DNA of 64,000 bases from Pontibacter korlensis (GCF_000973725.1 NZ_CP009621.1:1059501-1123500); one strand, 5' to 3'. Shown: positions 43,185 through 52,583, counted from the stretch's first letter. Notes: a model not told the origin generated them from the letters alone. Translations and numbers: made by a program.

Positions 43185-44573
43185 TTAAAACGGAAATCTC
43201 GCGCTAAAGTAAAAGCCTCTATTGCCTTCCCGGTTCAAAGTATACTCCAGCCGAAGCACAATATCATAAAAAGTAACTGCATGCAGCCCCAGCCCACCAC
43301 CAACTAGTAAGCGATTGGTTAGCTGATTTCCCTTATCAAACACATCATCTACCACATAGCCAGCATCTGTAAAGCTATTCAGGTATAAGGACAAAGGTAT
43401 ATTATTAAACTTCGGATTATCTATAAATTTAAGCTTTATACTTTCAATATCAAGAAGCTGCCGCGTTAACCCTTGTTTAAATAAGCCATAGTGCTGACCT
43501 CCTATAACATAAAGTTCATACCCTCGCACATAAGATCGGTAGCCTAAGGCTATATTATCGGCAAAGGCATGCTCGCCAGCAAGCCGCAGCTGCCCCTCTG
43601 CTCCCGCCATATAAAAGTACTTATCTGAGAGAGGAACATACTTTACGTATTTTGTGCGGAACGCGGTAAAGGGAGAGCCAGTGTTGCGCAGGAATATTGT
43701 TTGCGACACCATGGCGTCAAAATAACTACCTGCAGTAGGATAAGCAAAGTTGTTGCGCCTGTTGATAACCTTGTAAAGCTCTACACGAGTATACTGCCGC
43801 TCCTGCTGTGCATCATGGTAATAATCTGGATTGAGAAAGGTAACAGAGTCAGAAATCTGCTCATTGTGATAGGAAAACCGCAGCCCTTCCTGCCGCTGCA
43901 CATCCAGGCGGTGCACCAACGCTGCTGCTACAGAAGTACGTTTGATGGGCATACCACTCTCCTGCTCAAAAAAGCGTTGCCTGTTATTGAGGTTGGTATA
44001 GCTAACAGTGCGGCTACGATAGTCCGCAACAGAGAAATCTGCGCCAAGGTTGTGTCTTCGCCACACATATGGAACTCGATAGCCTAGTTCTAGGCGCTTA
44101 TTGAATCCTCTCTGCACCCGCACTCGCACCTCTTCGTTACGTCCTCTAAAGTTTTTTTGAATAAGGTTGATACCGTAATCTATACGGCTCCAGTCTTCCT
44201 TTTCTAACCAAGCATTGAAATTGCGATCCGCGAAATCAAAAATAGGGATGGGGTAAAGATAAAAGCGCTCCTGCACCTGGTACTTCACCTGCACCTGACC
44301 ATCGGCACAAGTATAAGTATAGTTTACATGATGGAATAGCCGGAGGTTGAAGAGGCGCTTTTGGTTTTCCTGAAGCAGTGGTTCCAGTCCTTCTGTTAGT
44401 ATGGTATCACCGGGAGCAAATGTAAGCTCGCGCAGCATTACCTGACTTTTGGTTGTTTCGTTGCCCTCTAGACTTATATCAGTTATCACTAAAGCAGGCG
44501 CAGCACATGGCTCAGCCTGTGCTACTGCTCCATACAGAAGTAGAAGTATAAGCAGGAATGCTTGCAGTCGCAT
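43185..44573 (-). CDS. Small BamA/TamA-like outer-membrane protein
   Basis: A 462-residue Omp85-superfamily member: signal peptide (about 1-20), a single POTRA-type domain (about 25-100, with ISLEGNETTKSQVMLREL and FAPGDTI), then a barrel with alternating strands to the C-terminus (REGNRGFYFSARFPF, ending in phenylalanine as expected). Full BamA has five POTRA units, so this is a reduced relative of the TamA/patatin-associated type. It may export or insert a specific partner. Its pairing with nadK and the CBS gene is conserved as far as I recall. Confidence 0.82.
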   Translation of the reverse strand: MRLQAFLLILLLLYGAVAQAEPCAAPALVITDISLEGNETTKSQVMLRELTFAPGDTILTEGLEPLLQENQKRLFNLRLFHHVNYTYTCADGQVQVKYQVQERFYLYPIPIFDFADRNFNAWLEKEDWSRIDYGINLIQKNFRGRNEEVRVRVQRGFNKRLELGYRVPYVWRRHNLGADFSVADYRSRTVSYTNLNNRQRFFEQESGMPIKRTSVAAALVHRLDVQRQEGLRFSYHNEQISDSVTFLNPDYYHDAQQERQYTRVELYKVINRRNNFAYPTAGSYFDAMVSQTIFLRNTGSPFTAFRTKYVKYVPLSDKYFYMAGAEGQLRLAGEHAFADNIALGYRSYVRGYELYVIGGQHYGLFKQGLTRQLLDIESIKLKFIDNPKFNNIPLSLYLNSFTDAGYVVDDVFDKGNQLTNRLLVGGGLGLHAVTFYDIVLRLEYTLNREGNRGFYFSARFPF

Positions 44574-44584
44574 TACCGCAAATC

Positions 44585-45250
44585 TTAAATGTCGAGGTAT
44601 TTAAAGAGCATGTCGAGGCGGTCGCGGCCTACATCGTAATCGGTGTTATCGTTAAACTGAGCAGTGATGCGATATTCGAAGCGCTCTAGTGTAGCAATGA
44701 TACGGCTGAGGTCGGTGGTGTTCAGCTTCAGAGTCAGCTTTATTTTATAAGGATCCATTTCGTCGGGCGATACATAGGCGCTCAGGATCTTACTATTCTC
44801 CTCCTCTATCAGGCGACTGATTTGGCTTAGCGAATAGTCGCGGTCTGCCATGGAGAGCACCAGTATACTACCCTGCCCTTGCAGTGCCGACATTTGGCCA
44901 AAGGCTGCCAACGTATCATTTATCGTAATTACGCCAACATAATCCTGCTCCTCGTCCAGCACTGGCACCACCTGAATTTTATTCTTGATGGCGGCCTCCA
45001 TAACATCGTAAAAATGCTGGTGTCCCTGCACATGCACATCCTGGTACTCCAGCTCCAGCTCCTTTAGCTGTTGTGCGCGGTCGGGCAGTTCTATTAGGCT
45101 CTGCTCTGTTGCCAGGCCCATATACTTACGGTTGCTTACCACCGGCAATTCGTTTACGCGGAACTCATCCATCCAGCGCAAAGCCTTGTCTACGGTGTCG
45201 TAGAGCTTCAGCGGCGGAATCATTTGATTGATGAGTTCTTCTGCGATCAT
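44585..45250 (-). CDS. CBS-domain protein
   Basis: A 221-residue cytoplasmic protein with two CBS motifs (about 5-60 and 65-130) that typically bind adenine nucleotides, followed by an ACT-like regulatory region (about 135-210: SILVLSMADRDYSLSQISRLIEEENSKI). Stand-alone CBS proteins sense energy state. Its start overlaps the stop of the upstream hydrolase gene by four bases, so both are translated together. Confidence 0.85.
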   Translation of the reverse strand: MIAEELINQMIPPLKLYDTVDKALRWMDEFRVNELPVVSNRKYMGLATEQSLIELPDRAQQLKELELEYQDVHVQGHQHFYDVMEAAIKNKIQVVPVLDEEQDYVGVITINDTLAAFGQMSALQGQGSILVLSMADRDYSLSQISRLIEEENSKILSAYVSPDEMDPYKIKLTLKLNTTDLSRIIATLERFEYRITAQFNDNTDYDVGRDRLDMLFKYLDI

Positions 45251-46023
45251 ACGGATGCGGCGGTTATTGGTGTTTTTGCTAAATATTTCTCTAAGATACT
45301 GTTAAACTTCTCCGGATGTTCCATCATTGGTGCATGTCCGCACTTATCGATGAAATATAATTCGGAGTTCTCAATGAGCCTGTTAAACTCGTAAGCTACC
45401 AACGGAGGAGTGATCGTATCATTCAGACCCCATATTAACAACGTTGGCACCTTAATGTTTGTGATATCTTTAGCCATGTTGTGCCGCTGTGCTGATTTGG
45501 CAATGGCAATGATACGCAAACACTTGGCATTACTATTTGTAATAGAGAACACCTCGTCTACCAATTCTTTGGTGGCTGTTTTAGGATCGTAAAAAGTATA
45601 ACCCACACGCTCTTCCACATACTGGTAATTTCCTCTCTTAGGGAAAGATCCTCCCATAGAGTCTTCAAAAAGGCCAGAGCTACCAGTTAGCACCAGGCGC
45701 TTTACCATGTTTGCGTTGTTCAGGGTATACACAAGGCCTACATGGCCACCTAGTGAGTTACCCAGCAGCGTCAGGTCTTTAAGCTTCTTGAACTTTACAA
45801 AGCCTTCTACAAAATTCACCAAACCAGGCACACCAGCCTTATGCAGGGCCATTTCATAAATCGGCATCAAAGGAATTACAACACGGTAACTTTTCGAAAA
45901 GTGGTCTACAACGCCATTCCAGTTGCTGAGTGCCCCAAAAAGCCCGTGCAGCAGCAATAGCACTTCTCCTTCTCCCTCATCAATATACTGATAATCTCCT
46001 TCTTGTCTGACTTGTAAATCCAT
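45247..46023 (-). CDS. Alpha/beta-fold hydrolase
   Basis: A 258-residue serine hydrolase of unknown substrate. The oxyanion region is LLHGLFGALSNW (about 24-35), nucleophile Ser90 in GNSLGG, acid probably in WGLNDTITPP (about 197-206) and histidine in CGHAPMMEHPEKF (near 230). A dehydratase or esterase role in envelope lipid or cofactor metabolism is possible. It is distinct from the hydrolase at 50933, with which it shares only the fold. Confidence 0.88.
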   Translation of the reverse strand: MDLQVRQEGDYQYIDEGEGEVLLLLHGLFGALSNWNGVVDHFSKSYRVVIPLMPIYEMALHKAGVPGLVNFVEGFVKFKKLKDLTLLGNSLGGHVGLVYTLNNANMVKRLVLTGSSGLFEDSMGGSFPKRGNYQYVEERVGYTFYDPKTATKELVDEVFSITNSNAKCLRIIAIAKSAQRHNMAKDITNIKVPTLLIWGLNDTITPPLVAYEFNRLIENSELYFIDKCGHAPMMEHPEKFNSILEKYLAKTPITAASV

Positions 46024-46074
46024 GAATTGAAAAAACTTTTTGAAAGAAACGTGTTTTTAGTCCTTATGGTCGAA

Positions 46075-46644
46075 CTAGCCTGTAAAATTAGCAATCCTAA
46101 GCCAATTTTGAAGCATATGCAAGCCATAAGTGGTAAGGGCAGCTTCCGGGTGAAATTGCAACGCGTATAGCGGTAGCTCCCTGTGCCGAAAGGCCATCAA
46201 CTCTCCTTCCTGCGTGTGTGCCAGCGGTATCATACTTTCTGGAACGTGGCGCAGCACCAGAGAATGATAACGCACCACTGGCATAGTGGCCGGCAAACCT
46301 TCAAAAATAGGGTCTGCCTGACAAATTATTTCTGATATTTTCCCGTGCATTGGCCGCAGCCCCTTCTCCAACTTAGCCCCAAAGAACTCGCCTAATGCCT
46401 GATGACCAAGGCATATTCCCAGCATGGGTACCCGTTCATGGTAATGAAAAATCACTTCCATCAAGCTCCCTGCACCTCGTGGCGCGCCTGGTCCTGGCGA
46501 AAGCACAACTGCTTCTACCGGTAATTTCTGAAGCTCCTGCAACGGCACATCGTTTCGCACCACCTTCACCTCCACCCCAAGTCGGCCAAAGTAGTCTACT
46601 AGGTTATAGGTAAACGAGTCAAAGTTATCGAGCAGGAGAAGCAT
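46075..46644 (-). CDS. Glutamine amidotransferase component of anthranilate/aminodeoxychorismate synthase
   Basis: Supplies ammonia to the chorismate-aminating partner for tryptophan or folate synthesis. The 189-residue type 1 amidotransferase has the triad Cys78 (LGICLGHQ), His165 and Glu167 (QFHPEA). The usual last motif is HPES; alanine here is a minor change. The name pabA or trpG cannot be decided because no component I gene adjoins it. It heads the long minus-strand run. Confidence 0.9.
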   Translation of the reverse strand: MLLLLDNFDSFTYNLVDYFGRLGVEVKVVRNDVPLQELQKLPVEAVVLSPGPGAPRGAGSLMEVIFHYHERVPMLGICLGHQALGEFFGAKLEKGLRPMHGKISEIICQADPIFEGLPATMPVVRYHSLVLRHVPESMIPLAHTQEGELMAFRHRELPLYALQFHPEAALTTYGLHMLQNWLRIANFTG

Positions 46645-46646
46645 AT

Positions 46647-46813
46647 AAAGTTGGAAGGTTAAAGAACTAGAAGGTTAAAAAATCAAGGATGGGGGAAAGG
46701 AGTTAACTATTTTAGCTTCTTATACTTTGCTGGGCGCTCTCAGCATCTTACCTAAAGCAATGCTGAGGCACCTTCTACTTTTTTAACTTTCTAACCTTCT
46801 ACTTTTCTAACTC
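46647..46813. repeat. Intergenic inverted-repeat element (copy 2)
   Basis: Left arm (46647-46684): GTTGGAAGGTTAAAG and CTAGAAGGTTAAA units. Right arm (46769-46813): CTTTTTTAACTTTCTAACC, TTCTACTTTTCTAACTCC, the complementary type. Between them is a hairpin CTCAGCAT/ATGCTGAG (46739-46746 with 46760-46767). The right arm ends exactly at the cvpA stop codon. The edge units match those of the element at 20901-21120, but the cores differ in sequence and the stem here is much shorter. Confidence 0.55.
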
Positions 46814-47332
46814 CTAAAAGTGCTGTCTTAATGAAGTGATGAGCGCTTTGATAAACGGCAGCACGTAGCTCAGAATATCAAGTGCGTAAGGCGTTGTTTT
46901 TAGCACTACCGGGTACACCATAGAGGAATCTGCAGTATCCTGAGATATGCTTATACCCGCCATATCCGAAACGTACAACAGCAAGCTCAAAGCCAGGCAC
47001 CATTTCAAAGCGCCAAGTATACTGCCCAGCACATTATCGAAAAGCCCAAATGGTGTGAAGTCTATTACTTTCTTAAGAAGGATACCACCTAGGTGAATAA
47101 GCAGGATGATCCCTACAAACACCACAAGGAAAGTAACGTAAGGCAGCAGCCCGTGTGCATCCCCGATAAAGCCAGCCATCAGAGGCAAGGCCGTATCCAG
47201 CAGCTTTAAACCTCCCAGGATAGCTAAAACCAACGCCACCAAAGACACCAGCTCCAGCAGCAAACCCTTCCGGAACCCCATAAACGCGCCATAGGCAATA
47301 GGTATGGCCAGAAAAAAATCAAAAGTACTCAT
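46814..47332 (-). CDS. CvpA-family membrane protein
   Basis: From the ATG at 47332 the product has 172 residues with four hydrophobic segments (about 4-22, 26-46, 63-88, 100-125), as in CvpA, the colicin V production protein family. A glycine-phenylalanine pattern (GAFMGFRKGLLLELV) matches the family start. The role in most bacteria is unknown. It converges on the repeat element and is followed upstream by the yqeY gene on the same strand. Confidence 0.88.
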   Translation of the reverse strand: MSTFDFFLAIPIAYGAFMGFRKGLLLELVSLVALVLAILGGLKLLDTALPLMAGFIGDAHGLLPYVTFLVVFVGIILLIHLGGILLKKVIDFTPFGLFDNVLGSILGALKWCLALSLLLYVSDMAGISISQDTADSSMVYPVVLKTTPYALDILSYVLPFIKALITSLRQHF

Positions 47333-47417
47333 GCGAAAAAGACACAAGGTTACAGGCGCAAATCAGATGTTCTCTTCCAACATTACACCTGTTGGTATTG
47401 ATTACTTGATGTATGTT

Positions 47418-47450
47418 TCGCCTGCCACAAAGAAAATGCAGCAGGCGAAC
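47418..47450 (-). terminator. Hairpin downstream of yqeY
   Basis: TTCGCCTGC and GCAGGCGAA form a perfect 9-bp stem with a 15-base loop, just beyond the yqeY stop at 47457. There is no clear T tract, so its efficiency is uncertain. Confidence 0.5.
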
Positions 47451-47456
47451 TATACT

Positions 47457-47918
47457 TTAAAAATCGGTATTACTCAGCAGATCTCCAACAGTCTGTGAAA
47501 TAGCGCGTCCGTCGGCTTGCCCGGCCAGCTCTTTTGTAGCTACGCCCATCACTTTACCCATGTCAGAAGGGCCAGTAGCACCCACACGCTGAATGATTTC
47601 TACCAGGCGCGTGCGCAGGTCGCCTTCGTCCAGCTGCTTTGGCAAGTATTCTTCTATCACGGCCAATTCGGCCAGCTCTACCTGCTCCAGGTCAGCGCGG
47701 CCTTGCTGCGCGTAAAGCTCTGCAGACTCACGGCGCTGTTTTGCAGCCTTGGTCAGGAGCTTCAATTCTGTGCCCTGATCCAAGCCTTCAGATCCACCTT
47801 TTTCGGTTTCAGCCAGCATAATCTGCGACTTTATACTTCTTAGCGCCTGCAAACGGGCTTTATCTTTAGCCAACATGGCTTGTTTGATGTCGGCATCAAC
47901 GCGTTGTTTTAGTGTCAT
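47457..47918 (-). CDS. GatB/YqeY-domain protein
   Basis: A 153-residue protein of the YqeY family, related to the tRNA-binding tail of GatB. It starts MTLKQRVDADIKQAMLAKDKARL and has the ALRSIKSQIMLAE helix, EEYLPKQLDEGDLR in the middle and GKVMGVATKELAGQADGRAIS at the end, all typical. Role uncertain; a link to transamidation of tRNA is assumed from homology. Gene order with cvpA suggests co-transcription, though the hairpin lies between. Confidence 0.92.
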   Translation of the reverse strand: MTLKQRVDADIKQAMLAKDKARLQALRSIKSQIMLAETEKGGSEGLDQGTELKLLTKAAKQRRESAELYAQQGRADLEQVELAELAVIEEYLPKQLDEGDLRTRLVEIIQRVGATGPSDMGKVMGVATKELAGQADGRAISQTVGDLLSNTDF

Positions 47919-48092
47919 AGTTTTTAGCTTTTATACTTTTATCTGGTTGAGGTGCTACTGCTTACGCGGCAGGTGCCTTTTTGTATGTTTCCCTGGCAGC
48001 AGTAAGAGGCTATCATCTTAAACAAAATTCCAGTAATTTAGTCATTCTATTAAACAATGATGAGCAAAGGGCATATGCCCAACTAGTAGCCA

Positions 48093-48806
48093 ATGACGAA
48101 ACTGAGTGTAAATATAAACAAAATAGCCACGCTTCGGAATGCCCGCGGCGGTGATAGGCCAAATGTTGTACAGGCAGCAAAAGACTGCGAGCGCTTCGGT
48201 GCACAAGGTATTACGGTGCACCCACGCCCCGACGAGCGCCATATCCGTTACCGCGATGTGTACGACCTGAAGGAGATCGTCACCACCGAGTTCAATATTG
48301 AGGGTAATCCAACGCCGGACTTCCTGAAATTGGTAAAAGATGTACGTCCAGAGCAGGTTACACTTGTACCTGATGCCCCGGATGCCATCACCTCTAACGC
48401 CGGCTGGGACACCATCAAGCACAAAGATTTCCTGACCAATGTGATTGGGGAGTTGAGAGAGCTGGGCATCCGCGCTTCTATTTTTGTTGACCCGGTGGAA
48501 GAGATGGTGGAAGGTGCCGCCGCCGTTAACACTGACCGCATTGAGCTATACACAGAAGCTTACGCAAGCGGCTACCACAAAAATCGTGAAGAGGCTATTG
48601 CACCATACTTACAGGCTGCTCTGAAGGCGCAGGAGTATAACTTGGGCCTTAACGCAGGTCACGACCTGGACCTGGACAACTTGAAGTACCTGCACGATAC
48701 ACTGCCAAACCTGAAGGAAGTAAGTATAGGCCATGCCCTAATCTGCGATGCACTGTACCTTGGCCTGGAGAACACGATACAACTATACCTGCGCCAGCTC
48801 AAGTAG
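48093..48806 (+). CDS. pdxJ: Pyridoxine 5-phosphate synthase
   Basis: Last step of de novo vitamin B6 synthesis, joining aminoacetone phosphate derivative and deoxyxylulose phosphate. The 237-residue TIM barrel has [17 protein letters not shown] at 3-19, [13 protein letters not shown] near 36-48 and AGHDLDLDN near 187-195, matching PdxJ. Length is normal. The next gene, mnmH, starts one base after its stop, so a shared transcript with the selenium genes is likely, although the pathways are unrelated. Confidence 0.97.
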   Translation: MTKLSVNINKIATLRNARGGDRPNVVQAAKDCERFGAQGITVHPRPDERHIRYRDVYDLKEIVTTEFNIEGNPTPDFLKLVKDVRPEQVTLVPDAPDAITSNAGWDTIKHKDFLTNVIGELRELGIRASIFVDPVEEMVEGAAAVNTDRIELYTEAYASGYHKNREEAIAPYLQAALKAQEYNLGLNAGHDLDLDNLKYLHDTLPNLKEVSIGHALICDALYLGLENTIQLYLRQLK

Positions 48807-49835
48807 ATGGTGAACAGTGTAACCATACAGGAGTTTCTGGAGAAGGCAGAGCAACTACCCGTACTGGATGTACGGGCACCTAAAGAGTATGCGGCTGGTC
48901 ATATTCCACTGGCACACTCCTTTCCTATTTTTGACGATGAACAACGCGCCAGAGTAGGCACCGCTTATAAGCAACAAGGCCATGACCCGGCTGTGCTGAT
49001 AGGCCTGGACCTGTTCGGCCCGCGTATGTCAGGTTTTGTGAAGGAGGCAGGAAAGCTGGCTAAGAACAAGGAGGTGTTGGTGCATTGCTGGCGTGGCGGT
49101 ATGCGCAGCGGGGCTATGGCCTGGCTTCTTGGTTTCTCCGGCTTTAAAGTGCACTTGCTGAAGGGTGGCTACAAAGCTTACCGCCGTCTGGTGCACGCCG
49201 AGTTCGAGAAGTCCCGCAGATTGGTTATACTCAGCGGCAACACCGGCAGCGGCAAAACAAATATTCTGCCGTACCTGCAGAAGCTGGGTCAGCAAAGTAT
49301 AGATTTGGAAAAGCTCGCCAGCCATAAAGGTTCCGCCTTCGGAAGTATAGACATGCCGCCTCAACCTACCACCGAGCACTTCGAGAACCTGCTAGGTATG
49401 GAACTCCTGAAGCTGAACGGGCAGCAACCGCTGTGGCTGGAGGACGAGGGCATTACTATTGGCAGGGTACAGATGCCCAAGCCACTCTTCGACCAGATGC
49501 AGACCGCTCCGACCATTGCGCTGCAGGTGCCGTACAAGCTGCGGGTACAGAAGTTGGCGCAAGAGTACTGCCGCACGAACGAAGCCATACTTGCCACAGC
49601 CATTCTCAAGATCAAAAAGCGCTTAGGAGGTCTCGCTACCAAAGAGGCACTCGCCGCTATTTCGGATGGCGATATGGAGAAGATGGTAGAGATTGCCCTC
49701 ACCTATTATGACAAAGCTTATACTTTCGACTTGGCTAACAAACAACAGGTACTACCACTGGAACTGCCAGGCATAGACCCTGAGGAAAACGCAACGCTGG
49801 TGCTGCAATTTGCCAAACAACATAATCTGCTTTAA
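48807..49835 (+). CDS. mnmH: tRNA 2-selenouridine synthase
   Basis: Replaces the sulfur of 2-thiouridine at the tRNA wobble position with selenium, through a geranylated intermediate. The 342-residue protein has an N-terminal rhodanese domain with catalytic Cys94 (VHCWRGGMR) and a C-terminal P-loop domain with GNTGSGKT at 144-151. Both halves are complete. The substrate selenophosphate comes from SelD, encoded immediately downstream. The order pdxJ-mnmH-selD with minimal spacing shows a compact operon. Confidence 0.95.
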   Translation: MVNSVTIQEFLEKAEQLPVLDVRAPKEYAAGHIPLAHSFPIFDDEQRARVGTAYKQQGHDPAVLIGLDLFGPRMSGFVKEAGKLAKNKEVLVHCWRGGMRSGAMAWLLGFSGFKVHLLKGGYKAYRRLVHAEFEKSRRLVILSGNTGSGKTNILPYLQKLGQQSIDLEKLASHKGSAFGSIDMPPQPTTEHFENLLGMELLKLNGQQPLWLEDEGITIGRVQMPKPLFDQMQTAPTIALQVPYKLRVQKLAQEYCRTNEAILATAILKIKKRLGGLATKEALAAISDGDMEKMVEIALTYYDKAYTFDLANKQQVLPLELPGIDPEENATLVLQFAKQHNLL

Positions 49836-49836
49836 C

Positions 49837-50886
49837 ATGGAAACGACCATCGAAAACATACGACTGACCCAGTACAGCCACGGCGCTGGCTGCGGTTGTA
49901 AAATATCGCCTAAAGTGCTTGATGCTATCCTGCACTCCGACATCAGCTATCCTGAGGAGCAGAACCTACTGGTAGGTAACAGCTCCCGCGACGATGCCGC
50001 TGTATACGACATTGGCCAGGGCCGCGCCGTCATCAGCACCACTGACTTCTTTATGCCGATTGTGGACGATGCCTATGACTTTGGCCGTATTGCCTCTACT
50101 AATGCCATCTCGGATGTGTATGCTATGGGTGGCACACCGATGATGGCGATTGCCGTACTTGGCTGGCCTGTAGACAAGCTTGCTCCTGAGGTAGCTAAAC
50201 GCGTGATAGAAGGCAGCCGCAGCATCTGCCACGAAGCAGGTATTCCTTTAGCAGGCGGACATAGCATCGACAGCCCTGAGCCAATTTTCGGTTTGGCCGT
50301 AACAGGTATGGTAGATATCAAGAACCTGAAGCAGAACGATACTGCCACCGCCGGCTGCGAACTGTACCTGACCAAACCACTTGGCGTAGGCATACTTGCC
50401 ACGGCGCAGAAGAAAGCCATTCTTAAACCAGAGCACGCGCACCTGGCACCGCAGCAGATGATGAAACTCAATAAAATTGGTGCAGATCTAGGCCAGCTGG
50501 CACAGGTAAAAGCCATGACCGACGTAACCGGTTTCGGCTTAATGGGTCACCTTGCGGAGATGTGCGAAGGCAGCAACCTAAGCGCAGAAGTATACTTTGA
50601 TAAGGTACCGGTGATACCAGAGGCATTGGAGTACCTTGCTCAGAAAGCTATTCCGGGCGGCACGCACCGCAATTTCGACAGCTACGGTCATAAATTGGCC
50701 GAGTTGACTCCTGAGCATAAACACCTGCTCTGCGATCCGCAAACCAGCGGCGGCCTCTTAGTGGCCGTAGATCCTGCAGGCCGTGATGAGGTACTAGCTA
50801 TTTTTGCAAAGCACAACCTGCAGTTGGAGCCACTAGGCGTGCTGAGAGAGCGAGCAAATGGAGAGAAGTTAATCCGAGTGGTTTAG
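49837..50886 (+). CDS. selD: Selenide, water dikinase
   Basis: Makes selenophosphate from selenide and ATP. The ATG at 49837, two bases after the mnmH stop, gives 349 residues; the longer frame overlaps mnmH. The catalytic loop SHGAGCGCK has Cys19, equivalent to Cys17 of E. coli SelD, so this is the cysteine form and needs no UGA recoding. AIRS-type domains follow, with DTTDFF-like S-T-T-D-F-F near 63-68 and GHSID later. No selA, selB or selC lies in the window, so the supported use is tRNA modification only. Confidence 0.97.
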   Translation: METTIENIRLTQYSHGAGCGCKISPKVLDAILHSDISYPEEQNLLVGNSSRDDAAVYDIGQGRAVISTTDFFMPIVDDAYDFGRIASTNAISDVYAMGGTPMMAIAVLGWPVDKLAPEVAKRVIEGSRSICHEAGIPLAGGHSIDSPEPIFGLAVTGMVDIKNLKQNDTATAGCELYLTKPLGVGILATAQKKAILKPEHAHLAPQQMMKLNKIGADLGQLAQVKAMTDVTGFGLMGHLAEMCEGSNLSAEVYFDKVPVIPEALEYLAQKAIPGGTHRNFDSYGHKLAELTPEHKHLLCDPQTSGGLLVAVDPAGRDEVLAIFAKHNLQLEPLGVLRERANGEKLIRVV

Positions 50887-50932
50887 ACTTCCGTAAGCCA
50901 TACTTGATTATTTGAATCAGAAAACTGAACAC

Positions 50933-51703
50933 ATGAAATTACACTATAAGGAAATGGGCCATGGCCAACCGCTGCTGATTCTGCACGGTTTGTTTGGCAC
51001 ATTGGATAATTGGGCAACGCTAGCTAAACGCTTTGCCGAGCACTACAACGTGTTTCTGGTGGACCTGCGAAACCATGGCCGCTCACCTCACAGCGAGGAA
51101 CACAACTACGACGCTATGGCCGACGACGTACTGCGCCTGGTGGATGAGCTGGGTATACCGACACCAGCCATCATGGGCCACTCCATGGGCGGCAAGGTTG
51201 CGATGAAATATGCGCTGAAGTACCCTACACGTCTCACAAAACTAATTGTAATAGACATTGCGCCTAAAGCTTACCCTCCGCACCACGATGAGATTATAGA
51301 GGCCCTGCAGTCGGTGGACCTAAGTACTGCCACCAGCAGAAGCGAAATAGACGAGCAGTTGGCTAAAACTATAAAAGAGCCAGATGTGCGGCTGTTCCTA
51401 ATGAAGAACCTTTACCGCAAGGAGGATAATACCTTTGGCTGGCGCATGAACCTGGATGTGATCGAGAAGAACTATGAGCATATTGCCGCTGCTGTTACAG
51501 CTGATGTTCCTTTCAAGAAACATGCACTATTCATCAAAGGCGGCCGGTCTGGGTATATCAAGCAGGAGGATATCTATAGCAACATCGAGCACCTGTTTAC
51601 ACTGGTTGAGGTAGAGACCATACCAAACGCTGGCCACTGGGTACATGCCCAAGCACCTGATGAAGTCTACAACCTGGTCACCAGGTTTCTGGAAACAGAG
51701 TAG
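50933..51703 (+). CDS. Alpha/beta-fold hydrolase (YbfF-like)
   Basis: A 256-residue serine hydrolase, probably an acyl-CoA or carboxyl ester thioesterase as for YbfF relatives. The ATG at 50933 is preferred to an upstream TTG. Oxyanion region LHGLFGTLDNW (18-28), nucleophile Ser84 in GHSMGG, and histidine in NAGHWVHAQ near 235. The dipeptide KAYPPHHDEI in the cap region is family-like. It follows selD by 46 bases. Its link to the selenium genes is probably only transcriptional. Confidence 0.88.
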   Translation: MKLHYKEMGHGQPLLILHGLFGTLDNWATLAKRFAEHYNVFLVDLRNHGRSPHSEEHNYDAMADDVLRLVDELGIPTPAIMGHSMGGKVAMKYALKYPTRLTKLIVIDIAPKAYPPHHDEIIEALQSVDLSTATSRSEIDEQLAKTIKEPDVRLFLMKNLYRKEDNTFGWRMNLDVIEKNYEHIAAAVTADVPFKKHALFIKGGRSGYIKQEDIYSNIEHLFTLVEVETIPNAGHWVHAQAPDEVYNLVTRFLETE

Positions 51704-51777
51704 GCTGAAACTGCTTTGCAGAATAAATATTCTTGCTCAACCTGTGAAGCAACTATCTTACAAGCCTTAGTCAAAGT

Positions 51778-51815
51778 ATAACTGCCACCGCCAAAAGCTG
51801 TGGCAGTTATCTTTT
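51778..51815 (+). terminator. Terminator after the pdxJ-mnmH-selD-hydrolase run
   Basis: ATAACTGCCAC and GTGGCAGTTAT form a perfect 11-bp stem with an 11-base loop, then CTTTTT. It begins 75 bases past the hydrolase stop. Confidence 0.85.
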
Positions 51816-51854
51816 TAGGCACTCTTGATGATTCAGTAATCTACAATTAACTCC

Positions 51855-51862
51855 TACCTTTG
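51855..51862 (+). promoter_or_regulatory. -7 box of the rsmI-type gene
   Basis: TACCTTTG, within TACCTTTGCACC, ends four bases before the start codon, implying a leaderless transcript. The same 12 bases precede hemH. Confidence 0.5.
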
Positions 51863-51866
51863 CACC

Positions 51867-52583
51867 ATGAAGAAGACTGGCACTTTATACTTGATCCCGA
51901 CTGTACTGGCTGAAAACACCCAAGATCAGGTTATTTCACCTCAGGTAAAGGAAACAGTGCAGCACCTGACGTACTTTATTGTAGAAAACCTGCGCACTGC
52001 CCGCCGTTACGTGAAGAGCATTTGCCCGGAGCTAGTTATTGAGCACCTAAAGTTTGTTCAGGTGGATAAGGATGCTAGTCCAGCACAGGTACAGAACTCA
52101 CTGAAGCCATTACTGGAGCAAGGCATAGATGCCGGAATTATTTCGGAAGCGGGTTGTCCCGGTGTGGCTGACCCTGGAGCCGAGGTAGTAAAGTACGCTC
52201 ACCAGAAGGATATCAAAGTAGTGCCTTTCGCTGGTCCATCAGCCATTCTACTCAGCCTGATGGCTAGTGGCTTTAACGGCCAGCAGTTTTGCTTTCACGG
52301 TTACCTGCCCATCGATAAGCGCGATAGGTTACAGGTACTTCGGCAGTTAGAGAAAGAGATGCAGCAACGTAACCAAACGCAGATTTTCATGGAGACACCT
52401 TACCGCAACAACAAGTTGCTGGAGGATTTGCTTTCTACCCTGAGTTCTGACACCAGGCTATGCATAGCCGCCAACATCACCTCCCCGGAACATGAGTTTA
52501 TCCAAACCAAAACAATAAGCCAGTGGCGCGGCAAGCTACCGGATATACACAAGCAGCCGGCGGTGTTTTTAATTTATCGGTAG
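51867..52583 (+). CDS. SAM-dependent methyltransferase, RsmI / tetrapyrrole-methylase type
   Basis: Probably 2-O-methylates cytidine 1402 of 16S rRNA, as RsmI. The 238-residue protein has the SAM-binding ISEAGCPGVADPGAEVV near 92-108, the PFAGPSAIL segment near 119-127, and FMETPYRNNKLLEDLL near 172-187, all family landmarks. The N-terminus (GTLYLIPTVLAEN) replaces the typical LYVVPTPIGN, so specificity could differ from classical RsmI. It is monocistronic with its stop three bases from that of the convergent DUF4249 gene. Confidence 0.88.
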   Translation: MKKTGTLYLIPTVLAENTQDQVISPQVKETVQHLTYFIVENLRTARRYVKSICPELVIEHLKFVQVDKDASPAQVQNSLKPLLEQGIDAGIISEAGCPGVADPGAEVVKYAHQKDIKVVPFAGPSAILLSLMASGFNGQQFCFHGYLPIDKRDRLQVLRQLEKEMQQRNQTQIFMETPYRNNKLLEDLLSTLSSDTRLCIAANITSPEHEFIQTKTISQWRGKLPDIHKQPAVFLIYR

